In this document: piece after piece, positions 47,769 through 58,645 of the stretch
Layout: each line of letters starts with the position of its first letter
How positions within the stretch are numbered: position 1 is the first letter of the stretch
Source: Anseranas semipalmata
Lineage: Eukaryota > Chordata > Aves > Anseriformes > Anseranatidae
DNA length: 64,000 nucleotides
Direction: 5' to 3'
Assembly (NCBI GenBank): GCA_013399115.1
Contig: VXAA01004000.1
Span: 82,591 to 146,590 of the forward strand
Made by a program: the position numbers and the translations under genes
Notes under the pieces: generated by a model
Seen by the model: only the letters and a program-made list of their open reading frames with translations
Told to the model about the DNA's origin: nothing
The model's database searches: none

Positions 47769-48892
47769 TGTGGTGGGTTTGACCTTAGCCAGCTGCCAGG
47801 TCCCACCTGGGAGCTCTCTCACTCCCTACCTCAATAGAGCAGGGGAAGAAAATGAGATGAAAAAAGTTCAAGGGACAAAATAAGGAAAGAGATATTGCTT
47901 ACCAGTTACTGTCACAGGCAAAACAGACCCAACTTGGGGAAGATTAATTTGATTTATTGACACTTTGACATAGAGTAGGATAGTGAGAAAAAAAAAAAAA
48001 AAAGACAAAATTAAAACCACCTTTCCCCCACCCCTCCTTCTTCCCAGACTCAACTTCATTCCTTCATCCCTGATTCTTCTCCCTCCTCCGCCCGAGCTGC
48101 ACAGGGGAATGGGAAACAGGGGCTGTGGTCAGTCCATGACGCTGCGTCTCTGCTGCTCCTTCACGGTCACTCTCTGCCTCTGCTCCACGTGGGGTCCCTC
48201 CCACGGGATGCCGTCCTTCCTGAGCAGATCCTGCGTGGGCTTCCCACAGGCTGCAGCTCTTCAGCAACTGCTCCCATATGGGTCCGTACCACGGGGCCCA
48301 TCCCTCAGCACCAAACTGCTCCAGCACGGCTCCCCCACGGGCGGCAGCTCCCGCCAGGCCTCCTGCTCCTGCCTGGGCTCCTCTCCACGGGCTGCAGCTC
48401 CGGCCCGGGGCCTGCTCCTGCGGGGGCTTCCCATGGGCCGCAGCCTCCTCCAGGCCACATCCACCTGCTCCATGGGGGCTCCTCCATGGCTGCAGCGTGG
48501 AGATCTGCTCCGTGGGGTACCCATGGGCTGCAGGGGGACGGCCTGCTCCACCATGGGCCTCTCCACGGGCCGCAGGGGAACTTGTGCTGCGGCGCCTGGA
48601 GCCCCTCCTGCCCTCCTTCTGCACTGACCTGGGTGCCTGCAGGGCTGTTTCTCTCTCATGTCTCACCCCTCTCTCCCAGCTGCTGTTGCCCAGCAGATTT
48701 TCCCTTCCTTCAATCTGCTCTCCCAGAGGCCCAACCAGCGTCGCTCCCTGGCTGGGCTCTGGCCAGCGGCGGGTCCCTTTTGGAGCCGGCTGCAGCTGGC
48801 TCTTGTCTGACCTGGGGCAGCTCCTGGGCTCTGCTCACAGAGGCCACCCTTGCAAATTCCCGCTACCAAAACCTTTCCATGTAAACCCAACA
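47769..48892 (-). mobile_element. Complete solo retroviral LTR (avian ERV), minus strand
   Basis: Read on the minus strand, the element begins TGTTGGGTTTACATGG and ends AAACCCACCACA, so it has TG...CA ends, about 1124 bases in all. The first two thirds are GC-rich with recurring CCCACGGG(C/T)TGCAG and CTGCTCC words. AATAAA on the minus strand is at plus-strand 47953-47958. Next to it is a 16-A run (plus-strand 47988-48003). The 36-kb LTR is a diverged paralogue. No retroviral coding sequence lies on either side, so this is a solo LTR. No clear target duplication is visible (flanks ACGTGTC and GGGGTTC). Long open frames on both strands within it come from GC-rich repeats and are not genes. Confidence 0.88.
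47953..47958 (-). promoter_or_regulatory. LTR polyadenylation signal AATAAA
   Basis: TTTATT on the plus strand is AATAAA on the LTR strand, about 935 bases from the LTR start. It corresponds to 36703-36708 in the other copy. Confidence 0.65.
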
Positions 48893-49924
48893 GGGGTTCT
48901 TAAAGGAGCTATAGAAATGTGGGTTGGCTTGTGTCATTTAACCTCATTCTCAGAAATGCCAGACAGGCCTGTCAAGCACCTAGAAATGTTCCTAAATTGC
49001 TAAAGATGTGACTTCTAGCTGATCTACAATGTATCTTTATCATAAAATGAATTTATGACCTGTATTTGAATTAGTTCTTCGAATTAGTACACTCTGTCAT
49101 TTTCTTTGCCTAAGAGTACCACTGAGATCTCATGGGCAATCTCATGTTTCTTGGAGGAGCAGTATGCTCAAGCAATGTAAATACTTTTTCCTAATAAATT
49201 CTGGTAAAAATGTCTACTTATTATGGACAAATTGGGGAAAGTGTGGAAAGACAATGAAGGTCAATGGCCCTTGAGTGGTGGAAACCCTTGTCCATACTGC
49301 AAGTTCTCCTAATAGCAACATATAAGTGTCACCCATAGAGTTTGCCAGTCCACATCTTTCAGGCAGCCAGTTTGAAATCAAAGCACCACAGTCCTCTAAA
49401 GGTCTTTGTGTGAGGCCTTCACCTGAGTTATAGCTTGGGCTCACTTTGCACTGTTAAACCAGAGCCTTTGAACAGGGCTGTTTTGTATCTTAGTGTTTTT
49501 CAGAATTTTTATTTGTACTAAAATTAAAATTCCAAATGTAGAAAATCTTTACAAACTTAAATTTGGTCTTTGTGGAGAAGGAATGGAGAACAGATGCTTT
49601 TATAGACAACTCTTGAATTAATGTCTGCTACATGGTAACCTTAAAATGCAGAGGACTTAGCTGGAAATCCATTTAGTTCCCTTTCTTTGTTCCTTTCTTT
49701 GTCTGTGAGTTGTATTATTTGTGGGTGAATTTGTGGAAAATAGGAACTGGAGGAAATTGGTAGGTCTACTCACTTTAGGAGGAAGATAACATTCCCAGCA
49801 AAAGAAAACCAAAATTAAAGTCTCACTATGCATGAGAAAAACCACATTATCACAGAACAAGAATGACACAAAAGAACTGGCAGAATTCTGCTTACAGAAT
49901 CTGTCCATGAAATTCAAAAGCTGA
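48893..49924. other. Intergenic spacer, nothing recognised
   Basis: About 1 kb of AT-rich sequence between the solo LTR and an ancient LINE. Confidence 0.5.
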
Positions 49925-50645
49925 TAAAGTTATTTAGGCTATTCAGAACATGAAAACGGGGGAAAGAACTTCAGAATATACAGACATGTGAAATGTAAGG
50001 TTGATAAGTACAAAAAAACCCACACAAGTGCTTTTGCTTCAACAGCTGAATTAGAAGTCTGTCGGGTTTATCACCTGGGGAAAAGGAGCTGCTTATCATT
50101 ACCGATAGATCACTGGAACCTCTATTTAATGCATTACAGTGATGAAAAAAAAAGCAAATGAGATGTCAGACTGCATAAAAAATGGGCTAGGGAATAATAC
50201 AACAAAAATAATGCAATCATTTTGCTAGTTCTACAATACCAGCCACCATTTTTTTGAGAAAAATTTGCACAGAATTATAGAGGGCTCAAGAGAAGGGCAT
50301 AATTATTAGGAACACAGAAAAACATTTAAAGGGAGATTGAAAGGAGTCGAATTGTTTCCTTTAGAAAGGAAATTAATAAGAGGAGATGAGAAATAACCAT
50401 ACCAAATAAAGGAAATTGACAGATAAGGTAGATGGGGAATTTCTGTTTCCTCTCTCTAGTAGTGCAAGAACAAGGGGATATGAAAAAAAAAAAAAAAAAA
50501 AAAAAAAAGACCCTAAAGCTGACACAATGAAAATTGATAAAATCCATTCCCTACAGTGGGTAATTAAACTATGGAACAAATACATTGATGGAGGTGCAAC
50601 TGATGTCAAGTATTTTGCAAGGCGGAATGAAGTTTGAATAGTTAC
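49925..50645 (+). mobile_element. Very old L3/CR1-like LINE, 3' part
   Basis: Scattered blocks match an ancient amniote LINE in order: ACCTGGGGAAAAGGAGCTGC (50076-50095, the usual GGGGAAAAGGACCTGGGAGT site), then GCATAAAAAATGGGCTAGGGAATAA (family GTATAAAAAAGGGATTGAGAATAA), then AATAAGAGGAGATGAGA and AGATAAGGTAGATGGGGAATTTCTG. The frame at 50416-50637 gives DKVDGEFLFPLSSSARTRG (family EKVDRELLFTLSHNTRTRG), then VIKLWNKYI, the RT C-terminus. A 26-A run at 50483-50508 has expanded inside this frame. It is heavily decayed. Confidence 0.65.
50483..50508 (+). repeat. Poly-A tract, 26 bases, inside the old LINE
   Basis: The A run lies in the middle of the coding relic, not at a 3' end, so it is a later expansion. 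Confidence 0.95.
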
Positions 50646-51047
50646 ATGCATTAATGCCAGCAAGAATGTCAGGGAAGACAAAGCCTCAGTTTTCCGGTCT
50701 AAACCCAGTCTCTAACTGCTAGGAACAGGTAGAAGGCTCTCAGTACCAGGCTTCTTTATTTTTCATATAAACTGCATTTCTCACTGCTATTGGTAAGATT
50801 CCCACAGTGTGGTCAATGGAATTTCTCACATAAGTCTATTTTGCAGTGTTGTTCTGACTGCATTTTGGATCTGTTCACAGATAACATGACAGCATTGCAG
50901 ATGGTGTAAATGCCTATCTCCAAAAAACAATCCACTCATCACTTCCATTTTCAAAATCCAGAGATGAGTCATTTCCCTCCCACAGGTAAATGTATTTGTA
51001 TGAACATCAAGCTCTATAAAATTCTATGTACATCCTCACAGTGAATA

Positions 51048-51091
<44 letters not shown>

Positions 51092-51362
51092 AATAATAAT
51101 AATAATAATAATAACAAGAACAACAGCAGAGACCTTCTCTGTATTGATAAAACTCAGGTTCCAGTTCAACCTTAACCACTCTCATATTCTGCAAGTGCTC
51201 TATCAAGCTGTTATAATTCTGAGTACCCAAATGGGCACAACAGTGCAACACAGGTTTATGGTAAAGGGGATATAAGGAAAAAAGGTTGGTAAGTGAAGCA
51301 GTGAGAAAAGGGTTCCTAGGAGACAGACAGCAGCCATGTAGAAGTTGACCACTGTTCTCATA
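50646..51362. other. Intergenic spacer with trinucleotide microsatellite
   Basis: About 700 bases. No gene is seen; the main feature is the compound repeat at 51048-51113. Confidence 0.6.
51048..51113 (+). repeat. Compound (ATG)14(ATA)8 microsatellite
   Basis: Fourteen ATG units (51048-51089) pass directly into about eight ATA/AAT units. Open frames through it encode only homopolymers (Met/Ile on plus; His/Tyr on minus) and are artefacts. Confidence 0.96.
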
Positions 51363-52780
51363 GGACCACAGAATAACTCAGGCTGGAAGGCACCTCAGGA
51401 GCTCTCTAGTCCAAACTCTTGCTCAAAAAGAGATCAACATTGAATTCAGACCAGGCTGCTCAGGCTTTCATCCAGTCAGGTCTTGAAAACCCCCAAGGAT
51501 GGAGACTGCACAACCTCTGTGGGCAGCCTGTGCCACTGCCTGACTGCCCTCACGGGGAAAAAGTGCTTCCTTTTAAGCAGGCTGAGCTGTTCAGTTTATG
51601 TCACTGATTCTTGTCCTCCCGCCCAACTCTACTTTGGAGAGCCTGGCTCTGTCTCCTCGGTGTCCTCCCTGTGGGCGGTGAGGGCTGCTGTTAGGTCCCC
51701 CTGAAGCCATCTCTGCTCCAGGCTGAACAAGTCCAACTCCTTCAGACCGTCCTTACAGGTCAAGTGCTCAAGCCTCCACCATGCTCAGTGGTGGCTAAGT
51801 GGCCTTCCCTGAGTTCAGTCCAGTTTCTCAGTCTGTCTTGTGCTGGGGGACCAAACACTGGATTCAGTAATCCAGATGTGATCCAACTGAGTTGAGGGGG
51901 TGACTATCCCCCTCAATCCATGGCTTTGCCCAAGTTCTTACAGCCCAGGTTGCTGTTGGCCATCATTGCTGCCAGGACTCGCAGCTGGCTCACAGCTGGC
52001 TCACATCCTACTTGGTCCCCACCAGGACCCCAGGGCATTTTCTGTAGAGCTGCTCCCTAGGCCGTCAATTGCTAGCCTGTAAAATGCAGGGGGCTTTTCC
52101 TTCCCTGGAGACTGGTATTTGTTCTTGATGAATACCATGAGATTCCCATCAGCCTATTCCTCCAGTTTGTCTGTGTCCCTCTGGATAGAAGCCCTGCCCT
52201 TATGCATATTGACTGTTAGTCACCTTATGCAATCCCTGTAGTCCTCCAGGCTATTGATGAAGATTAATTAAATTAGACAAGCCCCATGACAAACCCTGTG
52301 GCACTCCCCTTGCTAGCACTCTCCAGGCAAAGGCATCTCATCAGCCACTATCTTCGTCTAAGCCTGACCATCCAGCCAATTCTTTACCCATCTCCTTGTC
52401 CACCCATTCATGCCATAACATCCTAACAAGGATAGAAGAATACTGCAAAAAAACGATGTCAGAAGTCTTGTAAAGTCAAGATAAATAAATGCCATCCACT
52501 GTTTTCCTCTCGTCCAAAAATCCAGTCATATTAACATGGAAAACAAGTTGGTTAGGCTTGATTTACCCTTGATAGCTATGTTGACTGCTCCCAATCACCG
52601 TCTTTTCTTCAGTGGTTTTCCCACAGATTGAAGTGAGGCACACCAGCCCATAGTCCCCTGAACTGCCTTTTTGGAAGACAGGAGACATTTTGACTTCCTC
52701 CAGCTATCAGGGGCCACTCCCCAGCTCTACTATTTCACAGTCTCTACAGCCAAGACTGGCACTGATTATCTCATTTCAAA
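51363..52780 (-). mobile_element. Longest CR1 LINE in the window, minus strand, old
   Basis: On the plus strand it starts with the tail GACCACAGAATAACTCAGGC and 3' UTR CTCTCTAGTCCAAACTC, then GATGGAGACTGCACAACC. The ORF2 C-terminal block follows (CATCTCTGCTCCAGGCTGAACAAG at 51709-51732), then thumb and palm segments (TCTGTGTCCCTCTGGATAGAAGCC). Blocks upstream in RT follow at 52290-52770: GGCATCTCATCAGCCACTATC, CCAGCCAATTCTTTACCCATC and GTTGGTTAGGCTTGATTTACC. About 1.4 kb is collinear with the element, but many stops and indels make every frame short. A microdeletion near 51575 joins CTTCCTTTT to AAGCAGG. It is inactive. Confidence 0.85.
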
Positions 52781-54340
52781 TCAGGTTTTCCTTATTGGCA
52801 AACTGATGGCTCTCCATTTATGTTCACTCAATATGAAACATGGAAGACCCTGAACTAACATCAAGGAGGGAAATCCCCACTTGTAGAGAAATTCAGAGGC
52901 TAAAGGCAGTCTAGCAATGTAGAAGGTGTGTACTGCCTAAGGCATGTCAGAGAACTGAGTTCATATCACTTCTGTCTAATTTGATGCAGAAATTTGAATT
53001 TGTCTCATAGTTGCAAATCCTAGGACGCACTGGGCTGGGTCTTTATTGAATTTGTGCAAACTTAAGGTTGTAAGAGTGGCCATCAAACATGAGACAGAAC
53101 AGAGCAGTCTCCAGAGCCAAAAGAAGCACCTCTCTGTGGCCTGGTTAGCCATTAATGTACCTAAACTCCATACTTTCTTTCTGCATTTCCATCTAATTCT
53201 GGTGCAGTCCTGCTCCGCTGGCCCCAGAGTTTTCATCATTTTATTCATCTAACTACCCAGGGTATAACTGTTAGTGCGAGGCATCTGATAGATGGCAAAC
53301 ATCCTTAGCACCACAATGCTTCAAAAAAAAAACACATAGATTTTAAAGCTGCAAGGATGACTGCCAAGCTGCAAACCAAGGATAGGAAAACTCATACATC
53401 CTATTCTCTTCCTTAGTTGCCAGAAACCTGTGGTGCCACTGGGTCCTTTCCTCACCCTTCCAGCTCTGGCCCTGCTGGTTAATCTGCTCAGTGACTGCTC
53501 ATAACTATGTCTTTTGTGGGTGGCTTTTCCAATGCTGTGTTCCTGTGCATATTTTGCTCACACGAGCCCAAACACACAGACTTCTGTGTGCACGTGTGAG
53601 AAGGGTGAGCCACCTTGGAAATGTAGGTCCCAGATGTTCTTAGCGATGTATATGTTCTCCCATCACCTGACAAATCATCATAACTCACTGAAACATAGCA
53701 GAGGAAGCAAAAACGGTGCCCACTACTAAAAGCTTTTAGACGAACATGACACCAGGACTCACTGATCACCCACAATGTTTGAGCTCATCAGATTAAGATA
53801 GGAAGAGAATTTAGGGAGCTGGGTAAAGTGGTGTACCCTGTTTGGATAAATAATAGCATTTCATTTTGACATAATATTACAGACACCAGCTATTTGATCA
53901 GTCTCTAGTGAGAAGGCCTTTGACACAGCTGAAATGCAATGGTGACCCTGTAAATATAAGGATGAGTTGGTAACCAATCTTGTATTTCTTACCAAGCCAC
54001 AAGAAGCTGTGGGAAAAACAGCAGAAAGCTGAGAGCAAACCCATAACTTTAGGGAAAAACTTAAGAAAGCTTTGAATGCTTCTGTGAGCCCTTTCCCAAA
54101 GACATCAAAGTGCACTGAAATTCCTGATAGACTCTCCACAGAAACTGCAGATACCCTGGATTAACAAAGGGATGAGTCTCCAGTTCCTCTCCTCAGGAGT
54201 GGAAATGGCAGCACAGCTGTACAGGATTTTTTTCCCCAGAAAAGTCTGTAAAGCTTCTTCATGTCTGTTAAGACTGGCCCTACATTAAAATCATGCAAAC
54301 TTAACATATAGGAAAATTTTCACAGTTGATTCCATGCTAG

Positions 54341-54375
54341 TTCTCTCTCTCTCTCTCTCCTTTTTTTTTTTTTTT
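54341..54375 (+). repeat. (CT)n followed by poly-T
   Basis: Nine CT units, then fifteen T. Confidence 0.93.
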
Positions 54376-54806
54376 CCTTCTGCTTCTAAATTAAGACCTC
54401 TAATATTGTGTATTTTTAAAATCAATATACCTCTTCCTTTAGCATTTTTACATCTGGTGATATTCAAGACATTAGCACAGAATGTCAATGTTTATTGCTA
54501 CTAAAACAGAAATAATCCAAAACAATTGATATTTGTAGCACAACTGCTAATATCGACTGTAGTATTTTCACACAAACTCATTTTATCTATTATATATGAA
54601 CACCGCATCTGCAAATTTGTCCTTTTCAGAATCAACTCTGTGACTACTGTTAGTCATCACTAGAGAAATAACCTAAGAATTGACTACCATGGATAACAAT
54701 AAAACACAAATTTCTGAGAGCTGTATCCTAGCTAGGAAGGATTTTCACTGGCTTTACGTCACTGCTGTTCTTTCAAAGAGAGAACAATGCTTTTTAGAGG
54801 ATTTTG

Positions 54807-54832
54807 TTGTTTTGTTTGTTTGTTTGTTTTTT
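54807..54832 (+). repeat. (GTTT)n microsatellite
   Basis: About five GTTT units with a longer T run at the end. Confidence 0.9.
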
Positions 54833-56078
54833 GTAAATTGAAAAATATACTGCATCAATAGGAACCCTTAGGAACAAGATTATATACATTCTCAGAGGTC
54901 TCCCAAATGCTAAGCCAGGTTTTTGTCTGCACTTACGGGATTTCTTGTTGTAGATGAAATCAGACTACACCAACAAACTCTCTTAGAAGAACCAGATCAA
55001 ATAAAAGATGATAAGAAGTATGTTTTCTCATCCTTTCTGGTGACATCTATATTAGCTGTGGAAGCCACGCATGACTTAGTGTTTGTACTCATGGAGATGA
55101 ATTCCACAAGTCAATGCTATCTCCATTGCTGACTTTAATTGGCCCATAGCTCTCACCAGTTTTTTCCACCTGCATTTTAGATCTCTGGATATACTATATA
55201 ACTCATAGCAGAAGGAAAATAAAAAAAGATTCCATTCTGGTCCCAGAGCCACCAGATGTTTTGACAGAGATAGTTGTCCAAGCTAGTTGTGAGTCACGCT
55301 GTTATCATCTTACTTTTTCTACCCATGCCTGCTTGCCTGGTGAAACCAGTGGCCCTATTTCCCCCTCTCACTGTACTGCCCCAAAGCATTCCAGAAACTT
55401 CTGCCCTCCACCCTTCTCCCCAAGGGCACTGAAGAATCACCACCCTAGGTTCTGCAGTAGGACTAAACCGTTGGACATGATCTTATGATTGGACCTCTAG
55501 CTTATCTTCTGCCAGAGAGGTGATAAACTTTCAAGTGCCCTTTGAGAATGGTGTCTGGAAAGAAGGGTAGGAAATAACACAGAGCAAGGAGAGGACCTGT
55601 GGATATATAATCTGTAAGATAGACCAGAGATACCATGGGGGAATGATTTCTTGCAGCAGCCTCTGAAATTCCCTCTTTCCAACCCAGTCTATATGGGCTT
55701 TCAATCCTGTTTCGTAATCTTCTCATTGAGCCTGACATTACATTCTTTCTCCATCTTACAGGTGAATGATGACTTCATGTGCTGTGAAAAGGTGAGGGAA
55801 TAGAACTTGGCTATGGGATCTCTTTTTTCACCACACAACCTCCATAGCCCTGCCTCCCAATCCCACTGCTGGGTATCTCTCACTGTTAGTTCATCCCCCT
55901 TATCAGGAGCTTTCGGGAACCATTTGCTGGGAAGCTTCTTATTGAACAGCAACAGTCATCCTAGCTTCTCTGGCAGCTATCCCACCATTTCTTTTATCCC
56001 ATCCCAGCTGGGGATGTAACTTCTTTGTGAAGTTTTTAGGGCTGTTACAGCTTAAAGACTTAAACCTCATCATAACTG

Positions 56079-56118
56079 TTTTTTGTTTTGTTTTGTTTTG
56101 TTTTATTTTTAAAAAAAA
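56079..56118 (+). repeat. (TTTTG)n with adjoining A run
   Basis: About four TTTTG units, then TTTTATTTTT and eight A. Confidence 0.9.
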
Positions 56119-57053
56119 GACACCTCCAGCATGCATAGCTTGAACCAAATCTGTAAACTGAATGACCCTAAGCAACTAAGTGATTCTCTCATATTTTATG
56201 CCATCATCAACAGGATTTTTTGTTTAATGGTATAACCATATCATTTTGTCAAGCAAAGGCTTTTCATAGACTTCACAATGCAAGTAAAACCTGGTAACAT
56301 GCAACATTGAAATGCTCACTGCATGCTCACTCACTGTGTTTCCAAACACTGCCCTTTTACAGGGTAAAATTTATTGAAGCCTACTTGCTGTTGTGGTAGA
56401 CATTTCAAGATTTCTGTGTGAAGAGGTAGAATACATTTCAGCTCATGTAAACTGTAAGCCGGGTCTATACTTTTTAACAGCAAGACAAAACCTAAGAAGT
56501 TTCTTATAACAGGGTATTTGTCATTACTGGATGAATACTATGAAGTTTGAAATGAGACGAAATTATAGAAATAATAATTAGACTTACTAGGGAACTCTAT
56601 CTCTGCTGTAAAACCCTAGAGGATCACTTAACCTGCGAGGAAGGAAAGTATCCTCTGTTATTTACTAAGGCTTTTGAAATTAATTATTTTAAGATGATTA
56701 TTGCATCTCTGAAAGACACCAGTTATTTTTAGGGCTCCACCGTAAAGACTTTATTAGTTTTCTACATGTGAAGATAAGACTTCTGCCATAGTGGTGCACA
56801 CACTCACAGAGAGAACATTTATTAAATAAACTGATCTATTGAGATCTTCACACAGGATAAGACTCACAAGGGAAATTGAATCTCTCACACAGGATGGTCA
56901 GCTGCTGTCTGGTTGGCATTGGGGTCTGCAAGGGTCACTGCAGCAGCATCTTCAGCTGGATCAGGTGAGACACCCCAAACTGTTGTCATGGGGACTTTTT
57001 CTATCCAGATGGGCTATGGTCCTTCATGATCACTCCCACACAAGCAAGATCAA

Positions 57054-57505
57054 TTGGTACTGATTTTCTTCAGCTATGCAAAAGCCTTTTCTGTCTTAAA
57101 TATGTACAAAAAACTCTCCTATGTGACCATTTCTTCATCTGCAGAAACAGTTTCTACTGCCCACATGGGTAGCCTGTTTATGTACAGTTTGGTTGATTCT
57201 GCCTCAGGAATGGCCTCAGGGAGTCTCAGGGAAGGCCTGAGTTTCCACCCTGGACATTACTCAACACACCCAGGCAAGCCAGTGATGCCTATCAATTGGT
57301 CTATGTGCAGCAGCAGCTCCCCAGGGGTAGTCTCCACGGCTGCTCAAAATCTCCCTCTGAAGAGCAGCTGTCAAAACTGGTCAATTACTTCACAGTGAAG
57401 CCTGTAGGAGTTCAGCCAAGCACTTTGTTGCCCATCAACCAGTCCTGTGTCTCAGCTATGCAGAAACTGGCTGGGGAGCTCCCGGGCGCGCCAGGGAATG
57501 AATGA
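57054..57505 (+). other. GC-richer open patch, unassigned
   Basis: Two overlapping plus-strand frames of 114 and 69 codons lie here. Near 57475-57500 is GAGCTCCCGGGCGCGCCAGG, unusually CpG-rich for the region. No domain, signal peptide, repeat family or splice pattern is recognised. It could be an old retrocopy, an unrecognised exon region or chance. No function is proposed. Confidence 0.25.
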
Positions 57506-58562
57506 CTAAGTGCACTGAGAGTGTACACAGGCAGATCCCTGCTATCACAGTTATAACTTTGTGGCAAACTTCAATTTCATTTTCCTGTCAGACTTATAAG
57601 TTAAATTCTGTGACTCTTGTGACAGTAGGTATATTTGGTGACCAGAACTTCGAAGGAAGGACAGAGATCAATATCTGAGTCTTTTGTCAGACACAATCTA
57701 CTAAATTACTATAGCACAAATTTCACATTTCAGTATTATAATGATGTTCTGTCTCCCTCAGGATGCTTTGATTTCTGAGGTTGTCTTCAGGTTTATTTTT
57801 TAATTTTCCTGTCATTATGAAATGCAGAAAAGATGTGACCCCACCACAAGCCCACTGCAGCTGAACATATCTGAAGAGAATATGTATTTGCTTATGCCGG
57901 TGCAAAGGAAAATCAAATAAATATCTCACAGCTTTTCTGACAATTTAAAATGCCATTTATTTCCCTGCATAGTAAACCACTACTTCTTCCCACTCTGCTT
58001 TTATTTGTCTTGTTTCTCTTGTTCTATAGCTCATGCATAATTTCACACCTGCATAATTTCGGAAGAACTAGGATTTCGCTTATCAATTTAAACAATAAAG
58101 ACAGACCACTCAAAGGAACACACAGACAGCCATTTCACAGGCTGAACTGAACAGGCCTGGGCTTTTTATGCCCATGGAGATTTCCTTTTTGCAGCTGTCT
58201 GAGAAGTGTTGTACATTTAATAATAATGTTAAAAGACTCACAAAGCAAAAATCAAGTGTATAAAACCCCACAAGAAATAAGAGGAAGAGTACAAAGAATT
58301 TAATATACTAGAGAAGCACAAACTGAGAATGTGTCCTGTGATGACTACCAGGCAGTCTGAAGCAAAGGACTCTTCTAAGGAGTCCTTCAAGGGTAAGCGC
58401 GATGTCTGTTCTCCCTAGACAAGGCTGTATACTGCACCAAGTTGGTGCCTGGTGAAGCATAGCACAGATTACGTGCAAACCTTCCTAGTCTTATCCAACC
58501 AAGATGCCTTGCAGCAGCACTTTGGGAATGTAATCAACCTCCTGGCATGGAAGACAAGATTT

Positions 58563-58645
58563 CACAGAATCGCAGCATCACAGCATGGTTTATGTTGGAA
58601 GAGACCTCTGGAGGTCATCTGGATCAACCCCTTTTTCCCTGTGTT
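58563..58645 (-). mobile_element. CR1 LINE 3' tip, minus strand
   Basis: On the plus strand: CACAGAATCGCAGCATCACAGC (three octamers), then TATGTTGGAAGAGACCTCTGG and AGGTCATCTGGATCAACCCC. Only about 80 bases of the CR1 3' end are kept. A 131-codon frame running through it (58452-58847) is therefore not a gene. Confidence 0.82.

Larger units (their letters stand above)
52781..58562. other. Unique intergenic sequence with simple repeats
   Basis: About 5.8 kb without a recognised gene. A GC-richer patch with two overlapping plus-strand frames lies at 57054-57505. Simple repeats are listed separately. Confidence 0.5.

Noticed and set aside
48189..49003. Long plus-strand frames of 231 and 241 codons and opposite frames of 200 and 132 codons, which might be taken for a gene.
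   Set aside because: They lie inside the GC-rich retroviral LTR, overlap in several frames on both strands, and encode only low-complexity Pro/Ala/Gly/Ser/Arg-rich sequence. The other LTR copy shares the nucleotide repeats.
51036..51275. Frames with poly-Met/Ile or poly-His/Tyr.
   Set aside because: They are translations of the ATG/ATA microsatellite.
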